Assembly (NCBI GenBank): GCA_963772065.1
Contig: CAVYVZ010000004.1
Coordinates: 62,001 to 126,000, forward strand
Direction of reading: 5' to 3'
Origin: CAVYVZ01 sp963772065
Lineage (GTDB): Bacteria; Acidobacteriota; Vicinamibacteria; Vicinamibacterales; UBA2999
DNA length: 64,000 nucleotides
Shown one piece after another: positions 51,913 to 59,901 of this stretch. Positions within the stretch are counted from its first letter, which is position 1. Every line of letters starts with the position of its first letter. The notes beneath the pieces were generated by a model that ran no database searches, was not told the DNA's origin, and saw only the letters and a program-made list of their open reading frames with translations. The position numbers and the translations under genes are program-made.

Positions 51913-52623
51913 ATGGCGACGGCTGCGGCTGAACGGGCTGGAACCCTTCTGTCGGACTTGCGCAGGATCTTCGGCGAGCGTCTGCGATCGCTCATCACCT
52001 ACGGCGATCACGTCGATTCGGCGCCCTTGACGTGCCTGGCCCTGGTGACGTCGCTCGACACGGTCGACCTCGACGCGTGCGCGCGAGCGGTGCACGGCTG
52101 GCACCGCCTGGGCCTCGCGACGCCGCTCATCCTGCCGGAGCACGAATTCCGCCGCTCGCTCGATGCGTTTCCGCTCGAGTACAGCGAGATGGAACGGGCG
52201 CATGCGCACGTGTACGGCAGGGATCCGTTCGAGACGAGTGTCATTGCGCTGGACGATTTGCGCCGAGCCTGCGAGACGCAGATCAAGAGCCACCTGCTGC
52301 ACTTGCGCGAGGAGTACATCGAGGCTGCGGGCCGGCCGCACGCCGTCGCGGCGCTCGTCGAGGCGTCGGCACCCGGCTTCGCGGCGCTCTTGCGAAGCGT
52401 GGCGCGGCTGCACGGCGCCACGAGCGGCGACCGCGCGACGGCAACGCTCGAAGGCGCGCGCGCCGCGCAATTGCCCGACTCGATTGTCGCGGCGGTGCTC
52501 GCTCTGGAGCCGGCGCAGCAGGCGGCCGGCGTGGGGTCTACGGATCCGGCGCGCCTCTTCCCCGAGTACCTGACGGCGGTCGAGCATCTCGCGGCATTCG
52601 TCGATCGATGGCGCGCGTCGTAG
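51913..52623 (+). CDS. Hypothetical protein, nucleotidyltransferase-like N-terminus
   Basis: 236 residues, soluble, no signal. The N-terminal RRIFGERLRSLITYGDHVDS and LALVTSLDTVDLDACARAVH resemble the start of a nucleotidyltransferase (polbeta-type) substrate domain in length and pattern, but I do not see the GSxxRG...DxD motif. A helical C-terminal half follows, with SVIALDDLRRACETQIKSHL. It overlaps the next gene's start by 16 bp (52608-52623). Conserved next to TPM/LemA genes in relatives, as I recall; a function is not established. Confidence 0.6.
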   Translation: MATAAAERAGTLLSDLRRIFGERLRSLITYGDHVDSAPLTCLALVTSLDTVDLDACARAVHGWHRLGLATPLILPEHEFRRSLDAFPLEYSEMERAHAHVYGRDPFETSVIALDDLRRACETQIKSHLLHLREEYIEAAGRPHAVAALVEASAPGFAALLRSVARLHGATSGDRATATLEGARAAQLPDSIVAAVLALEPAQQAAGVGSTDPARLFPEYLTAVEHLAAFVDRWRAS

Positions 52624-53394
52624 TCGTCCTTCTCGTGTTGGCGCTGTCGCCCGTGCTCGCGGCGCAGCAGCCGCCGCCCGAGCTCACGCGGCCGGTCAAC
52701 GACTTCGCGGGCGTCATCGACAAGGCCAGCGAAGATGCGATGGACTCGCTCATCCGCTCGCTGCAGCAAGCCAGCGGCGACGTCGTGGTCGTGGCCACGG
52801 TGGACACGTTCGCGCCGTATGCCACGCTGCAGGAATATGCGGTCGAGATGTTCGAGAACCGGGGCCGCGGCATCGGCACGAAAGGGAAGGACAACGGCGT
52901 CCTGATCGTCCTCGCCGTGAAGGATCGCGAGGTCCGGGTCGAAGTCGGCTACGACCTGGAGCAATTCATCACGGATGGCTTCTCCGGGGAAACAAGCCGT
53001 CAGGTACATGGTGCCGGAGTTCCGCCGGGGCCGCTACGGCCCGGGGCTGCTGGCCGGTGTGTCGCGAATCATCTCTCGCATTGCCGACGCGCGGAACGTG
53101 ACCCTCCAGGGCGTACGGCCGTCGCGGACGCGCGGGGGCACGGCGCGCGGCTTCAGCACCGGCGCAATCATCGCGTTGCTTGTGTTCATTCTCGTGATGA
53201 GAGGCATTGGCCGAGCGCTCGGCATGGGCGGGCGCCGGTTCCGCCGGCGCGGATGGGGAGGCTACTCCGGAGGCTGGCACAGCGGCGTGGGTCCGTTCGG
53301 CGGCGGCGGATTCGGCGGCGGTGGCTTCGGCGGGGGGTTCGGTGGATTCGGGGGCGGGCGCTCCGGGGGCGGCGGAGGCGGAGCCTCCTGGTAA
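52608..53394 (+). CDS. TPM-domain membrane protein (one frameshift)
   Basis: From ATG 52608: signal MARVVVVLLVLALSPVLAAQ, then the TPM/repair domain (about 27-150: LTRPVNDFAGVIDKASEDAM, KDNGVLIVLAVKDREVRVEV, GYDLEQFITDGFSGE). The frame shifts near 53003 (GGTAC for GTAC) and continues YMVPEFRRGRYGPGLLAGVS, one helix (TGAIIALLVFILVMRGIG) and a Gly/Phe-rich tail (FGGGGFGGG, ending GGGGASW). TPM (YgcG/Psb32-like) proteins sit in the periplasm and pair with LemA, which follows 111 bp downstream. Glycine-rich tails are typical of the family. Confidence 0.88.
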
Positions 53395-53490
53395 TTTGTG
53401 ATTTGTGATTTGTGATTTTTGATTTTGATCCTTGCGTTGCGCTTCAGTCGTAAATCACAAATCACAAATCACAAATCACAAATCAAAAAT
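53393..53490. repeat. Mirrored heptamer repeat ATTTGTG/CACAAAT (element E)
   Basis: Left arm 53393-53426 of ATTTGTG units; right arm 53452-53490 of four CACAAAT units. The arms are near-exact complements and can form a long AT-rich hairpin between the TPM gene and lemA. Confidence 0.88.
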
Positions 53491-53505
53491 AGACTGGGGT
53501 TGTCA

Positions 53506-54087
53506 ATGAGACGACAGATGCGTTCGGCGTTGATGGTGATGCTCGTCGGCGTGATGGCGGCGGCGGCATCGGGCTGTTCGTACAATCGGTTCGTCGGCCA
53601 GGAGGAGGCGATCAAGACGCAGTGGGCGCAGGTGGAAAACCAGCTCCAGCGCCGCAACGACCTGATTCCAAACCTGGTCGAGACGGTGAAAGGGATCGCC
53701 CAACAGGAAAAGGACGTCTTCGGCCAGATCGCCGAGTCGCGCGCGAAGCTGGCGGGCGCGGCGACGCCCGAGCAGAAGATGGAGGCGGCGAATGAGCAGA
53801 GCGCCGCGCTCGCACGGCTGCTGGTGGTGGTCGAGAACTATCCGCAGCTCCGCTCGAACGAGTCGTTCAACCGGCTCATGGACGAGCTCTCCGGCACGGA
53901 AAACCGCCTGGCGGTCGAGCGGATGCGCTACAACGAGCGGGTCCAGGAGTACAACACCGCCCGCCGCCAGTTCCCCGCGAACGTCACGGCCGGCATCTTC
54001 GGCTTCAAGGAGTACGCGCTGTTCAAGGCCCCGCCCGAGGCGCAGCGCGTCCCACGCGTCGACTTCGGCAAAAAGCCTACGCCCTAG
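53506..54087 (+). CDS. lemA: LemA family protein
   Basis: 193 residues from ATG 53506. Lipoprotein-type signal MRRQMRSALMVMLVGVMAAA with Cys in ASGCSYN. LemA helical domain: YNRFVGQEEAIKTQWAQVEN, LIPNLVETVKGIAQQEKDVF, NESFNRLMDELSGTENRLAV, RRQFPANVTAGIFGFKEYAL with the family-typical FP.....G and F. LemA is a coiled-coil membrane-linked protein of unclear role, usually next to a TPM gene, as here. It is followed by the ECF sigma operon 43 bp downstream. Confidence 0.93.
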   Translation: MRRQMRSALMVMLVGVMAAAASGCSYNRFVGQEEAIKTQWAQVENQLQRRNDLIPNLVETVKGIAQQEKDVFGQIAESRAKLAGAATPEQKMEAANEQSAALARLLVVVENYPQLRSNESFNRLMDELSGTENRLAVERMRYNERVQEYNTARRQFPANVTAGIFGFKEYALFKAPPEAQRVPRVDFGKKPTP

Positions 54088-54130
54088 CTTCCAACCCTTG
54101 TAAAGCCCCGCCCATCCAACAGCTTGGAGG

Positions 54131-54691
54131 ATGGTGACCGCGCAGGAGAGGCCCACGTCGAGCCAGCCCGTGGCTGATGCCGATGTCCCCCTCGCTGCGG
54201 GCGGCGACACCGCGGCGTTCGAACGCATTTATGCGCGGCATATCGCGCGCGTGCACGGGCTCGCGCGGCGCATGGCCGGCACCGACGCGGCGGACGAGCT
54301 GACCCAGGACGTCTTCGTGCGTGCGTGGCAGAAGCTCGGCACGTTCCGTGGCGACGCCAGTTTTGGGACCTGGCTGCACCGGCTGGCGGTCAACGTCATC
54401 ATCGAGCGGTTTCGCTCGCTCGGCACGCAGCGCGATCGCTTTCTCGCCGACGGCGACGACACGCTGCAGCGCATGCCATCCCCGCGTCGCACCGGCGACT
54501 TCCGGATGGACTTCGATGCAGCGCTCGAACGCCTGCCGAACGCCGCCCGCGAGGTGTTCGTGCTGCACGACGTGGAAGGCTACAAGCATCACGAGATCGG
54601 CAGCCTGCTCGGGATCTCGCCGGGGACATCGAAATCGCAGCTCCATCGCGCGCGCATGCTGATGCGCGGGCATCTGGAAAGACGCATATGA
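54131..54691 (+). CDS. RNA polymerase ECF sigma factor
   Basis: 186 residues. Region 2 about 30-100: FERIYARHIARVHGLARRMA, DELTQDVFVRAWQKLGTFRG, TWLHRLAVNVIIERFRSL. Region 4 about 120-185: LERLPNAAREVFVLHDVEGY, KHHEIGSLLGISPGTSKSQL. No anti-sigma-like or extra domain in the protein itself. Overlaps the anti-sigma gene as ATGA (54688-54691), the usual arrangement for co-regulation. Target promoters cannot be read here, but the next envelope genes are candidates. Confidence 0.95.
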   Translation: MVTAQERPTSSQPVADADVPLAAGGDTAAFERIYARHIARVHGLARRMAGTDAADELTQDVFVRAWQKLGTFRGDASFGTWLHRLAVNVIIERFRSLGTQRDRFLADGDDTLQRMPSPRRTGDFRMDFDAALERLPNAAREVFVLHDVEGYKHHEIGSLLGISPGTSKSQLHRARMLMRGHLERRI

Positions 54692-55389
54692 ACGCCCACG
54701 TCACGGACCATCTGTCGGAGTACCTGGACGACGAGCTGGCGGCGTCCGATCGCGCGGCGATCGACGCGCACCTGCACGTCTGCGAAGCGTGCGCGGAGGA
54801 GCTCGACTCTCTCCGCCGAATCGTGGCACACGCGGCCACGGTCGCCGAGCACGACCCCGCGCCGGTGCGCGACCTGTGGACCGGTATCCACGCCCGCATC
54901 CAGGGACGGGTCACGCGCATGGCCGACAGTGCGCCGAAGCGCGTGGCCGCGCCCCGCCGCGTCTCGTTCTCGATCGCGCAGCTTGCGGCAGCCGCCGTGT
55001 TGCTGATCGCCGTGTCCGCCACCGGCGCCTGGATCCTGCGTGGCCGCGCGCCCGCTGCGCTCTCGCCAGCCACCACCGTCATTCAGGCCGAAGTCGAACC
55101 GACCGCGGCTACGGCCGATGCGCGGCTCGTGAACTTCGCCGATGCGCAGTACGACGCCGCGGTGTCGGACCTGGAGCTTGCGCTGCAGGAGCGTCGCAAC
55201 GATCTCAATCCCCGCACCGTCGAAATTCTCGAGCGCAATCTGACGTTGATTGATGCCGCAATCGCGCAGGCCCGGCAGGCGCTCGAAGAGGATCCAGGGA
55301 ACACGTATTTGAATCGCCATCTCGTCGAGTCGCGCCGCCGCAAGCTGGATCTGCTTCGTCGCGCGACCGCGATCACCGAAGGCGATTGA
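54688..55389 (+). CDS. Anti-sigma factor with zinc-finger domain
   Basis: 233 residues. The zinc-binding domain at about 6-45 (DHLSEYLDDELAASDRAAID, then HLHVCEACAEEL: HxxxCxxC) is of the ZAS type that caps the sigma factor. One membrane helix about 95-115 (LAAAAVLLIAVSATGAWILR) is followed by a periplasmic domain with an alpha-helical repeat (DLELALQERRNDLNPRTVEI, ARQALEEDPGNTYLNRHLVE). Senses envelope state and releases the sigma factor. Start ATG overlaps the sigma stop by 4 bp. Confidence 0.94.
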   Translation: MNAHVTDHLSEYLDDELAASDRAAIDAHLHVCEACAEELDSLRRIVAHAATVAEHDPAPVRDLWTGIHARIQGRVTRMADSAPKRVAAPRRVSFSIAQLAAAAVLLIAVSATGAWILRGRAPAALSPATTVIQAEVEPTAATADARLVNFADAQYDAAVSDLELALQERRNDLNPRTVEILERNLTLIDAAIAQARQALEEDPGNTYLNRHLVESRRRKLDLLRRATAITEGD

Positions 55390-55404
55390 GGGATAAGACA
55401 GGAT

Positions 55405-56511
55405 ATGAGACTCATCGCACTGCTCACACTTGCCGGCTGCCTCGCCGCTCCGGCGGCGGCCCAGCCGCCGGCGCCGGCGACGCCGCAGCCGCCCGCGGTG
55501 CCGCAACCGGCACCGGCCCAGCGGCCCGCACCTGTGCCCGCGCCCGCGCCGCCGGCACAGGCGCGTCCAGCGCAACCGCCGGCAGCCCCCCCATCGACGC
55601 GTCCGCGGTCGGATCAGTCCCTGCCGGTTTCGAAGGGCATGCGCCTGTCGGTCAACAACTTTGCCGGCTCGATCACCGTCCGCTCATGGGAGAAGGACGC
55701 CGTCCGCGTCGAGGCGGAGCATTCGTCGCGGGACCGCATCAACGTGCGGACCACCGAGGCGGTGCTGCGCGTCGGCGCCTCGTCGGAGCACGGCCCGTCG
55801 CGCTCGGTCGACTTCACGTTGACAGTGCCGCGGTGGATGCCCGTCAGTCTGAACGGCACGTACGTAGACATCGATCTCGAAGGCGTCCAGGGCGAGGTGA
55901 CCGCGGAGACCGTGGGCGGTGATGTACGGCTCAAGGGCGGCACCGGCACCGTGTCCTTGAAGTCGATCGAGGGCATCATCGAAGTGGATGGGGCCCGTGG
56001 GCGCATGACGCTGAGCACGGTGAACGAAGGCGTCTTCATTCGGGACGCCGCAGGGGAGATCACGGCCGAGACGACGAACGGCGACCTCACGCTGGAGCGC
56101 ATCGATTCGAGCACCGTGGATGTCGCCACGGTCAACGGCGACGTCGTCTACGACGGCTCGATCCGCGACGGCGGCACCTACCGCTTCGCGACGCACAACG
56201 GCGACGTCGAGCTGCGCGTGCCCGATCAAGTCAACGCGTCGGTGTTCGTGCGGACCTACCGCGGCGACTTCGAATCGCACTTCAAGGTCGAGGTGCCGGC
56301 GCGAGCGGGATCGGCCGACGAGGAGGAGTCGGATCGGCGGCGCGAACGGCGCAACCGTCGCTTCAACTTCACGCTGGGCAGCGGAGCCGCACGCGTCGAG
56401 CTGGAATCGTTCGGCGGCGACATCAGTCTGTTCAAGCGATCCCAGATCGTCGCCAAGCCGAAGCGCAAGGACAAACACGACCACGAGCAGCCGGACGGCC
56501 TGCTGCAGTAG
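55405..56511 (+). CDS. DUF4097 secreted beta-repeat protein
   Basis: 368 residues. Signal MRLIALLTLAGCLAAPAAAQ, then a Pro/Ala-rich linker (about 20-75) and a DUF4097 beta-helix-like domain (about 80-360): LSVNNFAGSITVRSWEKDAV, TVPRWMPVSLNGTYVDIDLE, GVQGEVTAETVGGDVRLKGG, TTNGDLTLERIDSSTVDVAT. The repeated T-x-N/G-G-D-V motif indicates short beta coils as in bactofilin-like helices. Usually found after an ECF sigma and anti-sigma pair, as here (gap 15 bp). Probably periplasmic or surface; role unknown. Confidence 0.92.
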   Translation: MRLIALLTLAGCLAAPAAAQPPAPATPQPPAVPQPAPAQRPAPVPAPAPPAQARPAQPPAAPPSTRPRSDQSLPVSKGMRLSVNNFAGSITVRSWEKDAVRVEAEHSSRDRINVRTTEAVLRVGASSEHGPSRSVDFTLTVPRWMPVSLNGTYVDIDLEGVQGEVTAETVGGDVRLKGGTGTVSLKSIEGIIEVDGARGRMTLSTVNEGVFIRDAAGEITAETTNGDLTLERIDSSTVDVATVNGDVVYDGSIRDGGTYRFATHNGDVELRVPDQVNASVFVRTYRGDFESHFKVEVPARAGSADEEESDRRRERRNRRFNFTLGSGAARVELESFGGDISLFKRSQIVAKPKRKDKHDHEQPDGLLQ

Positions 56512-56537
56512 TACAGTGGGGCCAGAGCCGACGGGCG

Positions 56538-57437
56538 ATGGTCCCATCCGCATTCCCGCTCCCGTTCGAACAGATTCGCTGGCGCACGCGACGCTTCGCG
56601 CTGTCGGACTTCCGCTTCGTCGCGCTGAACGGCTCGACGATCATCCGAGAAATCGCGATCCACGACATCGCCGGCGTCGACGTGGAGCCCTCGCTTGGAG
56701 AGCGGCTCACAGGCATCGGCACGCTGGTCGTCCGGTCGTCACGCCACGGCGATCGCGACGTGCGGCTGCCGCGCCTGCGCGCGGTTCGCCGGCAGGCGTT
56801 GAAGCTGGACCTGCTGGTCGCCGAGGCGCGCGGCCTTCCCCCCTCCGACGCCGTTGCCGGCTTGCCGATTTCCTCGATGTGGCCGGTTCCCGGCTCCCTC
56901 CGCCTGCACGCCATCGTCGCCGGACCCGTGATGGTGCTGCTGACGCTCGTGGTGATCGGCATCGGCCTCAGCGGTCATACAGTCCCGGTCGAGTATCCCG
57001 ACGACGATGCGATCCGTCCCGGCGGCGTACGGCGGCCGAGGGCCGAAATCATTGCGTTCATGGAACATGACGTCATGCCCTGGGCGCGCGATGCGCTCGC
57101 GCCCATCGTCGGTCGAAACCAGGTGACCTGCGAAACGTGCCACGGCGTGGATGCCGCCGATCGCGGCTGGGCAATGCCCGCGGTGCGCGCCCTGCCCGAG
57201 CCGGACGTGCGCGCCATGGAAGCTGTCGGATCCGACGCGCAGATGCGGAATGCGCTTCACGGCTACCTCGCCGAGGGCGATAATCAGGCGGCTGCCGCGT
57301 ACATGCGGGGTGTCATCGTGCCCGGCATGGCGGCGCTGCTGCGCAGGCCCGCGTACGACTTCGCGCAGCGCTATGAGTACAACCGATCGCGCGCGGCGTT
57401 CGGGTGTTATCACTGTCACCAGGTGGATACTCCTTGA
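56538..57437 (+). CDS. PH-like domain fused to di-heme cytochrome c domain
   Basis: 299 residues. N-terminal part about 8-90 is PH-like (bPH_2/YdbS style: IRWRTRRFALSDFRFVALNG, IAIHDIAGVDVEPSLGERLT, GTLVVRSSRHGDRDVRLPRL). One helix at about 118-145 (LHAIVAGPVMVLLTLVVIGI). The C-terminal half is an unusual c-type cytochrome with two CxxCH motifs, CETCH at 198-202 and CYHCH at 290-294, as heme-attachment sites on the periplasmic side. The pairing of PH domain, anchor and two-heme cytochrome is not one I know. No signal peptide; the inner helix would place the heme domain outside. The partner may be the sigma operon or the next gene. Confidence 0.82.
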   Translation: MVPSAFPLPFEQIRWRTRRFALSDFRFVALNGSTIIREIAIHDIAGVDVEPSLGERLTGIGTLVVRSSRHGDRDVRLPRLRAVRRQALKLDLLVAEARGLPPSDAVAGLPISSMWPVPGSLRLHAIVAGPVMVLLTLVVIGIGLSGHTVPVEYPDDDAIRPGGVRRPRAEIIAFMEHDVMPWARDALAPIVGRNQVTCETCHGVDAADRGWAMPAVRALPEPDVRAMEAVGSDAQMRNALHGYLAEGDNQAAAAYMRGVIVPGMAALLRRPAYDFAQRYEYNRSRAAFGCYHCHQVDTP

Positions 57438-57480
57438 CCTGGCGGGCCGTAAAGGCCCGCCCTACACTGCGGGGTTCGCG

Positions 57481-58758
57481 ATGGCGGTTTCACGACGAGA
57501 CTTCACACGGTTGTTCGCGGTCGGCGGATCGGCAGCCCTTTTCGCGCATCCGGAGTTCGCGCTCGCGCGGCCGGCCGCGCTTCCGGCGTCCGGCGCTGCC
57601 GCGGGAGACGCCTTCTGGAACGCCGTCCGCGAGCAGTTCGTCATGCCGCCCGGGCTCGCAGTGATGAACGCCGCGAACCTCTGCCCGTCGTCGCGAGCGG
57701 TGCTCGAATCGATGTATGGCGCGACACGCGACATCGACCAGGATCCTTCGCCGAACAACCGCGCCAAGCTGGGTCCGGCGAAGGAGCAGACGCGCGCGCG
57801 TCTGGCCGCCTTCCTTCGCGTGAAACCGGAAGAGGTCATCATCACGCGCAATACGAGCGAGTCGAACAACCTCGTCTCGAACGGCCTCGACCTGAAGGCG
57901 GGGGACGAGGTCGTCATCTTCCACGACAATCACCCGAGCAACAACGTGGCGTGGAAGGAGAAGGCGAAGCGGTTCGGTTACACAGTGACGGAGCTGCCGA
58001 ATCCGAACCCGCACCCTGGCGCCGACTACTACGTCGAGGCGGTGAAGAAGGCGTTGTCCGCGAAGACGAAGGTGCTGGCCTTCACGCACCTGACGAGCAC
58101 GGTGGGCGATCTGATGCCGGCCGCCGAGATGTGCCGCGTCGCGCGGGAGCGCGGCGTGCTGTCGCTGCTCGACGGGGCGCAGTCCTTCGGCCTGCTCGAC
58201 GTGGACCTGAGCGTGATCCAGCCGGACTTCTACACGGGCAGCGCGCACAAATGGCCGTGCGGTCCAAAGGAGGCAGGCGTCCTCTTCGTCAGCAGCCGCA
58301 GTCACGACCGCATCTGGCCGAGCATCTACAGCGCGTACACCGGCGCCATCGGGCTGTCGAAGACGTTCGAAGGGTTCGGACAGCGCGACGACGCGGCGAT
58401 CGTGGCGCTCGGAGAGACGATCGCGTTTCACGAGAAGGTCGGCCGCGCGAACATCGAGAAGCGCGCGCGCGACCTGACGGCGGCCCTCAGCTCGGGCTTG
58501 CAGAAGATTCCGGACGTTCGTCTCTGGACGAGCACGTCGGCCGACCGCTCGGCCGCGGTTGTCTCGTTCCAGCCGGGCGGCCTCAACCCGCAGAAGCTCG
58601 CCGCCCTGTTGTACGACAAGGACAAGATCGCGTGCGCGACTCGAGGCGGCGACGACCGCGGCGGCCTTCGCTTCTCGCCGCATCTGTACAACACGACCGC
58701 CGAAGTCGATCGCGTGCTCGCGGCGATCGGCCGGTACATGAAAGCAGGAGTCTCGTAG
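57481..58758 (+). CDS. Class-V aminotransferase-fold enzyme, Tat-exported
   Basis: 425 residues from ATG 57481. Tat signal MAVSRRDFTRLFAVGGSAAL ending near ALA. The PLP-dependent fold type I domain (about 45-420) contains VIITRNTSESNNLVSNGLDL, HDNHPSNNVAWKEKAKRFGY, FTHLTSTVGDLMPAAEMCRV, LLDGAQSFGLLDVDLS and the PLP Lys in SAHKWPCGPKE. It looks like an IscS/cysteine-desulfurase or isopenicillin-N-epimerase-like group, with unknown substrate. The presence of a Tat signal implies folded export with cofactor. It follows the PH-cytochrome gene by 43 bp and shares a base with the next start. Confidence 0.9.
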   Translation: MAVSRRDFTRLFAVGGSAALFAHPEFALARPAALPASGAAAGDAFWNAVREQFVMPPGLAVMNAANLCPSSRAVLESMYGATRDIDQDPSPNNRAKLGPAKEQTRARLAAFLRVKPEEVIITRNTSESNNLVSNGLDLKAGDEVVIFHDNHPSNNVAWKEKAKRFGYTVTELPNPNPHPGADYYVEAVKKALSAKTKVLAFTHLTSTVGDLMPAAEMCRVARERGVLSLLDGAQSFGLLDVDLSVIQPDFYTGSAHKWPCGPKEAGVLFVSSRSHDRIWPSIYSAYTGAIGLSKTFEGFGQRDDAAIVALGETIAFHEKVGRANIEKRARDLTAALSSGLQKIPDVRLWTSTSADRSAAVVSFQPGGLNPQKLAALLYDKDKIACATRGGDDRGGLRFSPHLYNTTAEVDRVLAAIGRYMKAGVS

Positions 58759-59252
58759 TGCCCCTCGCCGACGCCCTCGTGCCCGAGTTCGATCATGAGA
58801 TGACCACCACCCGCAAGCTGCTGGAGCGGGTGCCGGAAGACAAATTCGACTGGAAGCCTCACGCCAAGTCGATGACGCTCGGCGGTCTTGCGACGCACGT
58901 GGCCAACATCGTGTGGTGGGGCGAGGTCACGCTCGACAAGCCCGAGTTCAACGCCGAGGGCCAGCAGGTCGCCACGCCCGCCGCGAGCCGCGGCGAGCTG
59001 CTCGAGACGTTCGACAAGAACGTGAAGACGACGCGTGCCAGCCTGGCGGCGAAGAGCGACGCCGAACTGATGGGGCCGTGGTCGCTGAAGAACGGCAAGC
59101 AGACGTTCTTCACGATGCCAAAGGCGGTCGTGTGGCGGTCGTTCGTGATGAATCACCTGGTCCATCACCGCGCACAGTTGAGCGTGTACCTCCGCATGAA
59201 CGACGTGCCGCTTCCCGCGATGTATGGGCCCAGCGCGGACGAGAACGTGTAG
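58758..59252 (+). CDS. DinB/YfiT-like metalloprotein
   Basis: 164 residues from GTG 58758, overlapping the preceding stop by 1 bp. DinB-type four-helix bundle: LVPEFDHEMTTTRKLLERVP, SMTLGGLATHVANIVWWGEV (His), ELLETFDKNVKTTRASLAAK, FVMNHLVHHRAQLSVYLRM with the HxxxH/HH metal ligands. These bind Zn or Ni and act as thiol transferases or damage-inducible hydrolases; the thiol partner could be bacillithiol. Ends VPLPAMYGPSADENV, typical of the family. Its end overlaps the convergent GxxExxY frame. Confidence 0.9.
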   Translation: MPLADALVPEFDHEMTTTRKLLERVPEDKFDWKPHAKSMTLGGLATHVANIVWWGEVTLDKPEFNAEGQQVATPAASRGELLETFDKNVKTTRASLAAKSDAELMGPWSLKNGKQTFFTMPKAVVWRSFVMNHLVHHRAQLSVYLRMNDVPLPAMYGPSADENV

Positions 59253-59719
59253 TTCACAGGGAGATTAGGGAGGGAATCAAACCTATCAGCGGTTTCGCGT
59301 GGCGGCCGATTGCCCTCGAGAAAACGATTGTGGATCCGGCGAATTCCTTGACGCATCGAAGCCACGTTGAAATTGAGGATCAGTCGCACTGGGCACCCTG
59401 ATAGCTTCAGGTACGTGATCATCTGCGCGCGTTGAATGGGCGCCAGCTTCTCGACTGATTTGATCTCGACCATGACCCGGTCTTCGACCAGCAGATCGAC
59501 TCGGTAGCCGCAGTCGACGTACACGCCGCGGTACTTCAGCGGCAATGCAAGCTGCCGCTTGAAACGCACCCCATCTTCCTTGAGCTGGTACTCGAGGCAT
59601 GCCTGGTATGCCGACTCGAGCAGACCCGGTCCCAGTTCTCGATTGACGCCGATCGCGGCGCCGATAATCCGGCCGGTCAGTTGCGAGAGGCCGTCGGACG
59701 GACTGAAAGTCACATGCAC
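59165..59719 (-). CDS. GxxExxY family protein in a repeat-bounded cassette
   Basis: 184 residues from ATG 59719. The GxxExxY domain (about 10-130): GRIIGAAIGVNRELGPGLLE with GPGLLESAY, YRVDLLVEDRVMVEIKSVEK (PD-(D/E)xK nuclease-like), and LILNFNVASMRQGIRRI. The function of this family is unknown; a nuclease-like fold has been proposed. After about residue 130 the frame runs into the left repeat arm and antisense of dinB (LPNLPVNYTFSSALGPYIAG), so the last about 50 residues are probably not original. Flanked by TCACAGGGAG/CTCCCTGTGA inverted ends. Confidence 0.85.
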   Translation of the reverse strand: MHVTFSPSDGLSQLTGRIIGAAIGVNRELGPGLLESAYQACLEYQLKEDGVRFKRQLALPLKYRGVYVDCGYRVDLLVEDRVMVEIKSVEKLAPIQRAQMITYLKLSGCPVRLILNFNVASMRQGIRRIHNRFLEGNRPPRETADRFDSLPNLPVNYTFSSALGPYIAGSGTSFMRRYTLNCAR

Positions 59720-59870
59720 TCATAGTGCACGCTCGATGCCGCGACAAAACAGGCCGAACCCTGCAACCGCACTCGAGAAACAAGCTGAAATTGCAGCCGC
59801 CACAGCCGGGACAAGTACGCAGTTTCCGCGACGCAGCGACGCCTCCCTGATCTCCCCGACCTCCCTGTGA
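59253..59870. mobile_element. Putative cassette bounded by inverted 9-bp repeat arms (element A3)
   Basis: TCACAGGGAG (59254-59263) and CTCCCTGTGA (59861-59870) form a perfect 10-bp inverted repeat around the GxxExxY gene. The right arm consists of 9-bp units like GATCTCCCT, as in the short element A1 (1782-1852), which has the same ends but no gene. No transposase is inside. Degenerate copies of the unit continue to 59902. Confidence 0.6.
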
Positions 59871-59901
59871 TTTAGAATCCAAGCCTCCCGATCTCCCCGC
59901 T

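Noticed and set aside
53393..53490. Repeat E as a CRISPR array
   Set aside because: Units are 7 bp without spacers and there is no cas gene in the window.
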